Source: Woeseiaceae bacterium
GTDB taxonomy: Bacteria > Pseudomonadota > Gammaproteobacteria > Steroidobacterales > Woeseiaceae
Reading direction: 5' to 3'
Assembly (NCBI GenBank): GCA_028279985.1
Contig: JANQMR010000002.1
Location: 114,460 to 178,459, forward strand
Length of the DNA: 64,000 bases
Shown: one piece after another, positions 51,186-57,945 of the stretch
Layout: each line of letters begins with the position of its first letter
Numbering within the stretch: position 1 is the stretch's first letter
Notes under the pieces: model-generated
What the model saw: only the letters and a program-made list of their open reading frames with translations
What the model was told of the DNA's origin: nothing
Database searches by the model: none
Translations under genes and position numbers: made by a program

Positions 51186-52382
51186 ATGGACCCCATCTCG
51201 AATCCCTACTCCCCCGGCGCCGGTACTCCGCCGCCCGAGCTCGCGGGGCGCGATGAAATAAGGGAACGGGCCAGAATCGCAATAGAAAGAATCCGCCGGG
51301 GACGTCCCGCGCAAAGCCTGTTGCTGGTTGGCCTTCGTGGAGTGGGCAAAACCGTGTTGCTCGATAAGATTCGCGACGAGGCCGAGTCGAGGGGCATCTA
51401 TACACTCCAAATTGAAGCCCCCGAGGGACGCTCGCTCCCGGCGCTCATCGCGCCGCAACTTCGACTGGCGCTACTCAAGCTCAGCCGGGTCAAGCGGGCC
51501 GAGAAGTTCGCGGAGAAGGGACTTCGAGCATTGGCCGGCTTCGCCAAGGCCCTCAAGGTGAAATACCAAGACATCGAAGTAGGTCTGGACTTCGATCCGG
51601 AGCCAGGCCTCGCGGATAACGGCGATCTGGAACAGGATCTTCCGGTTTTGCTCGAAACGGTGGGGGGTGCCGCGAAGGCAGCGGGCACTGCAGTCGTGTT
51701 GTTCATCGATGAACTTCAGTACGTGCATGAAGAACAGTTGGCTATCTTGATCAGTGCGTTGCACAGGTGCGCGCAACGACAATTGCCGGTCACATTGATC
51801 GGCGCCGGCCTTCCCCAACTGCGCGGACAGATGGGCAAGGCAAAATCTTATGCAGAGAGATTATTCGAATTCCCCGAAATCGGTGCGCTCGACGACGAGT
51901 CGGCCGCAAATGCAATCATCCGCCCCGCTCGCGATGAAGGCGCCGATCTCGAGAAAGACGCGGTCTCCGAGATCATCCGGCAAACGAAGGGATACCCGTA
52001 CTTCATTCAGGAGTGGGGAAAACATGCTTGGGAATGTGCTGACGATTCTCCTATTTCACTCGCCGACGTGCGTGCAGCGTCGATCGCATCGGTATCTGCG
52101 CTAGACGAAAGCTTCTTTCGGGTCCGCTTTGACCGTTTGGCGCCCTTGGAAAAGAAATATCTTCGTGCCATGGCAGATCTTGGCCCGGGACCGCATCGTT
52201 CCGGCGACATTGCGGAACGACTCGGCCGGGACGTTCGCAGTGTTGCCCCGGTTCGCAACAAGCTCATCAAAAGCGGGATGATCTGGAGCCCGGTTCACGG
52301 CGACACCGCGTTCACGGTGCCGCTGTTCGATGAGTTCATGACTCGCATCATGCCGGGCGACGACTGGGAAAACCGCGACTGA
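51186..52382 (+). CDS. AAA-family ATPase with C-terminal winged helix (Orc1/Cdc6- or STAND-like)
   Basis: A 398-residue ATP-binding protein. Walker A is in LLLVGLRGVGKTVLLDKIRDEA (about residues 47-55), Walker B in AVVLFIDELQYVHEEQLAILISALH, and a sensor-like GAGLPQLRGQM segment follows. The C-terminal third (EKKYLRAMADLGPGPHRSGDIAERLGRDVRSVAPVRNKLIKSGMIW) is a winged-helix domain. Such proteins occur widely in chromosomes and mobile elements, with unproven roles, some in defence. Here it is a single gene between duplicated flanking segments, which suggests it arrived as a mobile cassette. Confidence 0.75.
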   Translation: MDPISNPYSPGAGTPPPELAGRDEIRERARIAIERIRRGRPAQSLLLVGLRGVGKTVLLDKIRDEAESRGIYTLQIEAPEGRSLPALIAPQLRLALLKLSRVKRAEKFAEKGLRALAGFAKALKVKYQDIEVGLDFDPEPGLADNGDLEQDLPVLLETVGGAAKAAGTAVVLFIDELQYVHEEQLAILISALHRCAQRQLPVTLIGAGLPQLRGQMGKAKSYAERLFEFPEIGALDDESAANAIIRPARDEGADLEKDAVSEIIRQTKGYPYFIQEWGKHAWECADDSPISLADVRAASIASVSALDESFFRVRFDRLAPLEKKYLRAMADLGPGPHRSGDIAERLGRDVRSVAPVRNKLIKSGMIWSPVHGDTAFTVPLFDEFMTRIMPGDDWENRD

Positions 52383-52392
52383 CGGTTACCGA

Positions 52393-52476
52393 TTCCATGT
52401 CGTTGTGTCCCAGGCACAACAAGCTGGCGATTCTTATCAAATTGCCAAATCAGTTGTACAAAGCACGCAACACAGC
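52393..52476. repeat. Right copies of the duplicated segments flanking the AAA ATPase
   Basis: Segment Y (52393-52417) and segment X (52451-52476) repeat the left-hand copies in the same orientation but in the opposite order and with different spacing (33 bases between them, against three on the left). Confidence 0.85.
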
Positions 52477-52577
52477 CTCCGGCTCCCGCTCCATAACCCG
52501 CAACAGCGTAGGCGCCGCGCCATCGGGATTACGCTTACCCTGTTCCCACTTCTGCAGGGTTCGAACGGAGTTTGTTT
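52451..52577 (-). pseudogene. 3' fragment of an Xre-type (NadS/HigA2-like) antitoxin gene
   Basis: On the minus strand the sequence reads [20 protein letters not shown], then [19 protein letters not shown] and a TGA stop. This is the C-terminal part of the helix-turn-helix antitoxins that pair with RelE-like toxins (typical text: SVRTLQNWEQGRREPEGPA). The frame breaks at the large palindrome at 52581; no N-terminal part and no toxin are present. Confidence 0.75.
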
Positions 52578-52580
52578 TAC

Positions 52581-52619
52581 TCTGGTATGCTAGCAAAATA
52601 TGCTAGCATACCAGAGTAA
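52581..52619 (+). promoter_or_regulatory. Perfect 17-bp inverted repeat, probable operator/promoter of fitAB
   Basis: Arms of 17 bases (52581-52597 and 52603-52619; arm sequence ACTCTGGTATGCTAGCA) flank a five-base centre AAATA. The right half contains the self-palindrome TATGCTAGCATA (52601-52612). A weak promoter, TTTACT (52578-52583) - 17 bases - TATGCT (52601-52606), overlaps it. It sits 22 bases before the antitoxin start; FitAB/VapBC complexes bind such dyads to repress their own transcription. Confidence 0.65.
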
Positions 52620-52640
52620 GCTCATACGGAGATCCCCCCA

Positions 52641-52928
52641 ATGACCCAAAAAACGACGATTACGGTTCGAGACATCGACCCGGGTGACAAGGTGTGGCTT
52701 CAGACCGAGGCGGTGCAGCGCGGCTTGTCGATGGAGGCGTTTGTTCGGCAACTAATACACGAAAAACGGGAACGGGCGAGATTGCGTGAAAAGCCGTCCG
52801 AGGTGTTCGCTCATTTCTTCGGCGTGCAACATGGTGTGGATCTCGAGGAACGAACGGCGATGGGAATAGAATCGCGGGTTGATTTTTCGGGTCCGGAATA
52901 CGATCGAACCGACAACGGTGAGTCGTGA
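52641..52928 (+). CDS. FitA/VapB-type antitoxin
   Basis: A 95-residue antitoxin: a ribbon-helix-helix start TTITVRDIDPGDKVWLQTEAVQRGLSMEAFVRQLIHEK typical of FitA-like proteins, followed by a flexible C-terminal tail (FSGPEYDRTDNGES) that would enter the toxin active site. The stop overlaps the toxin start by four bases. Upstream is a large perfect palindrome. Confidence 0.85.
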   Translation: MTQKTTITVRDIDPGDKVWLQTEAVQRGLSMEAFVRQLIHEKRERARLREKPSEVFAHFFGVQHGVDLEERTAMGIESRVDFSGPEYDRTDNGES

Positions 52929-53368
52929 CCGATTCGGTTACCTGTCTGCTGGATACCAATGTCGTGTCCGAGCTGATGAAGCAGCGTCCCGATCCGGTGG
53001 TCAGTGAATATCTTGATGTCAAACTGAAACGTGAGGTACTCGGTCTTGCGGTCATTACGGTGTTTGAGATTCTGAACGGCATTGGCCGATTACCGACAGG
53101 GCGTCGTCGCGAGACTATCGCAGCAGGTTTCGAAGGCGTGTTGACGACGCTCTTCGACGATCGAATTGTCAGTTGGGGTCTGTCTGATGCGGCCGCGTGC
53201 GCGGAGATAATGGAGAATCGGCGACGTTCAGGAGAGTCGTTGGACGATCATTTTCAGGATGCCATGTTAGCGGGGACGGCGTTCAACAGAAACCTCAAGA
53301 TTGTCACAAGGAATGACGGTGAGTTTCGCAACATCGGCGTCACCGTGCTGAATCCTTGGCGAGAATAG
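52925..53368 (+). CDS. FitB/VapC-type PIN-domain toxin
   Basis: A 147-residue PIN-domain ribonuclease. All acidic metal-binding positions are kept: LLDTNVVSE, LAVITVFEI, SLDDHFQDAMLAGTA and IVTRNDGEF. The C-terminus IGVTVLNPWRE is typical of FitB. It starts at GTG (52925) inside the antitoxin stop. Unlike the neighbouring modules it looks complete and should be active. Confidence 0.87.
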   Translation: MTDSVTCLLDTNVVSELMKQRPDPVVSEYLDVKLKREVLGLAVITVFEILNGIGRLPTGRRRETIAAGFEGVLTTLFDDRIVSWGLSDAAACAEIMENRRRSGESLDDHFQDAMLAGTAFNRNLKIVTRNDGEFRNIGVTVLNPWRE

Positions 53369-53883
53369 GCCGAGATTCAAATTAACGTTGGGGCGACTTA
53401 GTCGGTCTCGATGTGCCGACCCAAGCGGAGAAACACCTTGGCCAGCCTAAGACCTAATATCAATCCCAATTAGAGATGTTACAGGTTTAGCCAGTTAGAA
53501 ATGTCACAGTCAGTCAAAATGGCTGTTCAGTTGTCCTCTACGACAGACTGATCGTGTCGGCAACTGGCCACGGACGACTCCGCCTTATCATCTGCCTGAT
53601 ACAAAACAGTGTTACCCACTGCCGACACCGGCAACGCGATCGACGCCTTGTTGCCCTGGAATATCGATCTCAACGACTAATCAGCACGCAGGTGCCTGTC
53701 CGGCGTAGACTGCAATGTCACTCCTGTCGATAATTTTGCGCTTACCTTAGTAAGCTAGCAGTCGGTCAAATTATCCTCGTGTTTTTAAAGCTCAACTTTA
53801 AAAATACGAGGATAATCGAGAGGGGTATGGGGTTTCTGCGGGGCTTTTCGCCTACGGCACCTCGGAACGGAAGCCAGTACGCA
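53369..53883. other. Intergenic region with insertion-sequence-like debris
   Basis: No gene seen. Two direct repeats, TTAGAGATGTTACAG (53470-53484) and TTAGAAATGTCACAG (53495-53509), resemble the multiple terminal repeats of some insertion sequences, but no transposase is present. Further right (53770-53816) is a long inverted repeat, listed separately. Confidence 0.45.
53770..53816. repeat. 21-bp inverted repeat with 5-base loop
   Basis: Arms 53770-53790 and 53796-53816 pair at 20 of 21 positions (the exception is a G-T pair) around CTCAA. The arm contains ATTATCCTCG and TTTTTAAAG. It could be the terminator of the minus-strand SWIM pseudogene, which ends 68 bases to the right, or the end of a small mobile element. 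Confidence 0.7.
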
Positions 53884-55294
53884 TCACTTGCGGAACTCAT
53901 CCAGCATTTTCATGAAATTCCGTTTGGGTTTGAAGTCGGCGCGCAGCGTATCCAGGTATCGCTGGAACTCTGTTCCGTCTCCCGATTCGGCCATCAGCTT
54001 TTTTATTCGCCGTATCACGACGGTCGCTTCGGCATAAGCGTTGTTGTTAGTGCGCTCGACGCAGCGGTCGACCTGGCGTTGATAAATCGAGATTGCGTCG
54101 CGCGGGTGCTGCTTTTCCCGCCGCCTGGCCAGTTCGAGCCACAGGTCCTCCGTGCAGCCGCCGTCGCGGGCTTCCCGCCACGCCCTTTTCCGCCCATGCC
54201 AGCGCCCGGTCTTCCGCGCCCGCCTGACGACAGGCTTGGGCAATCTCGAGAAAGGTGTAGCTCGATGACAGGTCCCGTTGTTTGACCGCAATCAGTTCGT
54301 CGAGACCGCCACCGGCCTGGGCGAGGGTTTCCATGATGTGCTTGATGTTAAAACGACGATAGCGGTCCGAATTGCCGTCGCCGGGGCCAAGCGTCGGAAC
54401 TGCAGCCCAAGCGGCCTCGGCGAGTTCCCGATAGTGCTTCAACCCTTTGTCGCCCAGCACCTCGGCATAGGTTAGGACCGCATCCCGGAACGTGTCCCAG
54501 TCGCCATGCAATTCCCAGTCAAACAGTCGCTTTGCCAGCGCCTGGGGATCGGGTTTTGCCGCCTTGCAGGCCGTCAGGTGTATGTCCTGCAAGCGGTCGA
54601 GCAGTTCTCCCATCGATCCGTCGGAATCATCCACGAGCTCGATGGCCTGCTCGACTCGCCTCAGGGCATATTCGCACAGCTCGATGACGGCTTTCGTCCG
54701 GTCCTGGTCGAGGAGTGCCTCTATGCCGTCGATGACCGTATAAGCGCGTCACCAGTAATCGTACACGTCACCATATTCGACGAACTCGCTACAATCGATG
54801 GCTTGGCGGATGATTTTTTTATGTGTCGCCAGCTCGAAATCGGTCGCGGCGGCTGCCGCCCCGAACAGCAGGCGGCTATGTAATTCTTCGTTGAGTTCGG
54901 CTTCTTCCAGCAGCAGGTTTACGAGCGTAGCCTTGTCCTGCTTCATCAGCCAGGCACGGCAGTCGGGTGGTTTCGTCGCTTTGTCGGCGCTATTGGCGTC
55001 ATCGGCGGATTCGTCGTTCTGCTGCAGCCATTGAAGCGCGACCGCCACGCAGTGCTTACAAAATTCGTCGCGAAGTCCGACCGGGCAATCGCAGGCGTAG
55101 CCGAGCTCGTTTTCGTCTGCCCACAGTCGAACCCGGTAGTCGTGCGTGCCGTGGACGATGGCCGTTATCTTCCCGTTTCGATCCAACAGATGGGAAACAT
55201 AGCCGGCGAGAAGGTATGTTTCACCGCGCTCATAGGATTTCGAGCCGGCCTTTTCGCGGATATGGCGCTTCGTTAATGCTTCACTAAGTGACAT
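53884..55294 (-). pseudogene. SWIM zinc-finger family protein, broken by a stop codon and a frameshift
   Basis: The minus-strand sequence encodes one protein of about 470 residues. Part 1 (55294-54749) has the SWIM zinc finger: YACDCPVGLRDEFCKHCVAVAL (C-x-C...C-x-H). It ends at an in-frame TGA after YGDVYDYW; the same frame then continues as RAYTVIDGIEALLDQDRTKAVIELCEYALRRVE through to ALAWAEKG. Near 54180-54215 the frame shifts, and the last part (LWLELARRREKQHP...RNFMKMLDEFRK) is read in another frame. The repeat-like helical C-terminal region is typical of this family. Two independent lesions make it a pseudogene. Confidence 0.8.
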
Positions 55295-55354
55295 TTTTGA
55301 GAATCACTCGGCAGTAGTCTTCACAGATCTACGCTGGCTAGATGGGGCCCGATT

Positions 55355-55666
55355 TTAACTCCGCATGCTTTCCGGTAAGGCTTTCAACGCACGGCGAATG
55401 TGAAAGGCATTCGCCTGCAGCATTGTCGGCACGTCGCGGGTTTGGCGAATCAACGCGACGATGGCAATCCGTCCTTTGCCGAACGGCACGTAAACCAGGT
55501 AGTGCTCCCCGACAGGGTAAACGTCAAGGCCGGTACTTCCGGCGAGATCCTGTCGTTTCTGAATCGCCGATTGGTTGCCGGCAACATACTCGGCTGCGTC
55601 GTGGAGTCGCTCGAAGTACGATCGCGTTCGCTATTCGACGTCAATCGCTGTACGTAGTGTTGTCAT
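55355..55666 (-). pseudogene. RelE/ParE-like toxin gene with an early stop codon
   Basis: From the ATG at 55666 the frame reads MTTLRTAIDVE, then a TAG stop, then continues open for 91 codons: RSYFERLHDAAEYVAGNQSA, AIQKRQDLAGSTGLDVYPVG, EHYLVYVPFGKGRIAIVALI and a helical tail RALKALPESMRS to the TAA at 55355. The VGEHYLVYV and IVALIRQTRDVP strands are RelE/ParE-superfamily hallmarks. No antitoxin of the expected type lies directly next to it; the DUF2442 gene is 56 bases upstream on the same strand. Confidence 0.65.
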
Positions 55667-55722
55667 CTTTATCAGCTCCGTACGCTAGCGGCGTTCTTCT
55701 TCTAGCAGCCGATAGATAGACA

Positions 55723-55968
55723 TCAGGCGCATGCTTCATATAGATACTCGGGAGCAAGATCTGCGCCCGTCGGCCACACGATAGTGCGAAGCTCAGGGTC
55801 GATTCGAAAATCCTTGAACTGAGCGATGTCTCGTAGGGGCTCGAAGACTTTCCCCCAAAGCTGATCCTCCAGGTCGAGTTCGCCAACCCGACCGTCTTCG
55901 AAAGTCAGTCTGAGCCGGTAGCCGTTGAGATACTCGGCAGTTTTCAGTTTTGGTGTCGGATCTGTCAT
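55723..55968 (-). CDS. DUF2442 domain protein
   Basis: An 81-residue protein (KLKTAEYLNGYRLRLTFEDGRVGELDLEDQLWGKVFEPLRD, then WPTGADLAPEYLYE) matching the DUF2442 pattern, a small alpha-beta protein of unknown function. It overlaps the DUF4160 gene by four bases. DUF4160/DUF2442 pairs are widespread in accessory regions and are suspected toxin-antitoxin or regulatory modules. Confidence 0.85.
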   Translation of the reverse strand: MTDPTPKLKTAEYLNGYRLRLTFEDGRVGELDLEDQLWGKVFEPLRDIAQFKDFRIDPELRTIVWPTGADLAPEYLYEACA

Positions 55969-56258
55969 TCCAGCGGCTCGATTTTACGCAAGGGCTCTCG
56001 TTCTCGGGCTAGTTTCCAGTTTTCCACAAGCGCCGATCGATGTAAGTCGAGCCACTTCAGTATGTGCTTTCGAGCCCGCGGCGGAAATGTCCCGGACATG
56101 ATTTCGCCCGATTCGATATTGACGCGGATCTCGTGCTTTCCATATCGCGCATGGAAGTGTGGCGGTTCGTGATCGTTATAGTACATCGCTACTACGATTC
56201 CGAGGAAGCGGCTGATTTCGGGCACGTTCTTTTCCGCTTGTTCCTGGAATTCGACCAT
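55965..56258 (-). CDS. DUF4160 domain protein
   Basis: A 97-residue protein with the DUF4160 signature ISRFLGIVVAMYYNDHEPPHFHARYGKHE, followed by a small basic domain with PPRARKHILKWLDLHRSALVENW. The H-x-P-P-H-F-H-A-x-Y motif is the hallmark. It is coupled to DUF2442. A 60-base fragment of a second copy lies at 62912-62975. Confidence 0.87.
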   Translation of the reverse strand: MVEFQEQAEKNVPEISRFLGIVVAMYYNDHEPPHFHARYGKHEIRVNIESGEIMSGTFPPRARKHILKWLDLHRSALVENWKLAREREPLRKIEPLE

Positions 56259-56350
56259 AGCTCCTGATTCAGAAAGGATGGTGGTCCGAAAATACGCAAT
56301 ACGTGTTGAAACGATGTTTCACGCCCAAGTTACTAAGGCGGGGGCAGAAA

Positions 56351-56431
56351 GTGGCGCAATTTCTCAAATCGCGCCATAATCGCGCCATTCAGGCCATTAA
56401 ATCGCGCCATATTGCGCCACAGTCGCGCCAT
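56351..56431 (+). promoter_or_regulatory. Iteron-like operator array upstream of the Fic-like gene
   Basis: TCGCGCCAT occurs four times (56369-56377, 56380-56388, 56402-56410, 56423-56431), the last running into the ATG. In addition GTGGCGCAAT (56351-56360) and ATTGCGCCAC (56411-56420) form a perfect 10-bp inverted repeat. The density suggests cooperative binding by a regulator, perhaps the winged-helix N-terminus of the Fic-like protein itself. Confidence 0.75.
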
Positions 56432-57782
56432 GTCAGACTCAGATACGTTGCTGGAGACCTTCCAGGCTGCCCGCGGCGGCCTCAGCCTCCAGGATTTGCT
56501 GGACAGGCACCCCGACCTGGCCAGGCGCACCGTACAGCGGCGGCTCTCCCAATGGGTCTCCGAAGGTATCCTGATTGCCGAAGGCAAGGGTCCGGCCCGT
56601 CGCTATCGCGCGGCGACGGGTTTTGCCCCTGAAGTACTCGCGGTGCGGGAAGACCGCTTCCCCACGCAAATTCCGCTTTCGCCGGATAGCGCCGAAGCGC
56701 TCGCCTACGTCGACCAACCGCTAGAAGCGCGCAAGCCGGTGGGCTACCAACGGGAGTTTCTGGAGGCTTACGAACCCAATCGAACCTGGTACCTGCCGGA
56801 GCCGCTGCGGCGACAGTTGCGGCGCATGGGGGATACGGGGCAGGGCGGCTTGCCCGCCGGCACCTATGGACGTGCGGTTTTGAACCGGCTGCTGATCGAC
56901 CTGTCGTGGGCATCCAGCCATCTGGAGGGAAACACTTACACGCGTCTCGATACCCGTGAATTGATCGAGCACGGCAAAGTCGATCGCAGCAAAGCGGCTG
57001 CCGAGACGCAGATGATCCTGAACCACAAGAGCGCGATCGAACTGCTGATCGACAATGTGGACGTCGTGGGCTTCAACCGTTACACCATTCTCAACCTGCA
57101 CAGCGCGCTGTCGGAAAACCTGCTGCCGAACCCGGCCGACGAGGGCCGAATTCGTCAGCATGCAGTCGAGATCGGCAAGAGCGTCTACCGGCCGTTGTTT
57201 GTGCCCGCGCAGATTGAAGAACTGTTGGAGGCGTTACTCGCGAAAGCGGCCGCGATCGAAGATCCTTTTGAGCAATCTTTCTTCACGATGGTGCATCTGC
57301 CGTACCTGCAGCCATTCGCCGACGTCAACAAACGCGTTTCGCGACTTGCCGCCAACCTGCCCCTGATCAGGGACAACCTGTGTCCGTTAACCTTCCTCGG
57401 CGTGCCGGAGCGAGCTTATAGCCGCGCCATCCTCGCCGTCTATGAGCTGACCCGTGTCGAGTTGCTGCGTGATCTCTACATGTGGGCTTACGAACGCTCG
57501 ACACAGGAGTACCTGGCGATCAAACGCGATCTCGTGGAACCCGACCCGCTACGTCTTGCATACCGGGACCTGGTGAAACGCACAATCCGCGAGATCGTGA
57601 CCCAACCCGGCTCCGATCCGCTCATCGTCGCCAATGGCGCGGTCGAGAGAGAGGTTGCCAAAGACGATCGAGCCGACGTTCGCGCATTGATACTCGAAGA
57701 ACTGCGGCGTCTGCACGAAGGGATACTCGCACGCTACGGACTGCGCCCGTCGGAGCTGGAAGCCTGGCGGGCCAAGCGATAG
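56430..57782 (+). CDS. Fic-family protein with N-terminal winged helix and atypical active site
   Basis: A 450-residue protein: an N-terminal winged-helix-like region (SLQDLLDRHPDLARRTVQRRLSQWVSEGILIAEGKGPARRY), a Fic N-terminal region with the inhibitory-type motif SSHLEGN, and the Fic core with VHLPYLQPFADVNKRVSRLAANLPLI. In canonical Fic enzymes the core reads H-P-F-x-D/E-G-N-G-R-x-x-R; here the catalytic His position holds Gln (LQPF), and G-N-G is V-N-K. It may therefore lack AMP-transfer activity or use another chemistry. The ATG at 56430 is preferred over a TTG at 56412. Confidence 0.8.
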   Translation: MSDSDTLLETFQAARGGLSLQDLLDRHPDLARRTVQRRLSQWVSEGILIAEGKGPARRYRAATGFAPEVLAVREDRFPTQIPLSPDSAEALAYVDQPLEARKPVGYQREFLEAYEPNRTWYLPEPLRRQLRRMGDTGQGGLPAGTYGRAVLNRLLIDLSWASSHLEGNTYTRLDTRELIEHGKVDRSKAAAETQMILNHKSAIELLIDNVDVVGFNRYTILNLHSALSENLLPNPADEGRIRQHAVEIGKSVYRPLFVPAQIEELLEALLAKAAAIEDPFEQSFFTMVHLPYLQPFADVNKRVSRLAANLPLIRDNLCPLTFLGVPERAYSRAILAVYELTRVELLRDLYMWAYERSTQEYLAIKRDLVEPDPLRLAYRDLVKRTIREIVTQPGSDPLIVANGAVEREVAKDDRADVRALILEELRRLHEGILARYGLRPSELEAWRAKR

Positions 57783-57799
57783 GTTTTTCGATTCGAAAC

Positions 57800-57936
57800 C
57801 TTGCAGTCGAGTGACTGCCCGTTTTGGTCAAAGCCCAGGCAGTCGTTGAGTTCCTTCGGATCACGAAGTGAGTCGCATCGGTATCCAGTATCCAGCGTCG
57901 CGCCCTGATCGCCGGTTGCGCTGAACACCAGGACGC
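57800..57936 (-). pseudogene. Protein-like remnant downstream of the MFS gene
   Basis: On the minus strand one frame reads GATLDTGYRCDSLRDPKELN and then DCLGFDQNGQSLDCKVSNRK, with spaced cysteines and balanced composition unlike the surrounding non-coding frames. There is no start codon of its own in a sensible position, and the frame runs back into the MFS gene out of frame. It may be the tail of a deleted gene. Low confidence. Confidence 0.3.
57803..57825 (+). terminator. Possible terminator after the Fic-like gene
   Basis: GCAGTC (57803-57808), loop GAGT, GACTGC (57813-57818), then CCCGTTTT. Just before it, AGGTTT and AAACCT (57781-57801) form another dyad over the end of the gene. Stems are short, so the call is tentative. 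Confidence 0.35.
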
Positions 57937-57945
57937 GTACCGGCC

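Noticed and set aside
54278..54883. Plus-strand frames opposite the SWIM pseudogene
   Set aside because: They are shadows; the minus strand carries the zinc-finger motif and family-like sequence despite its lesions.
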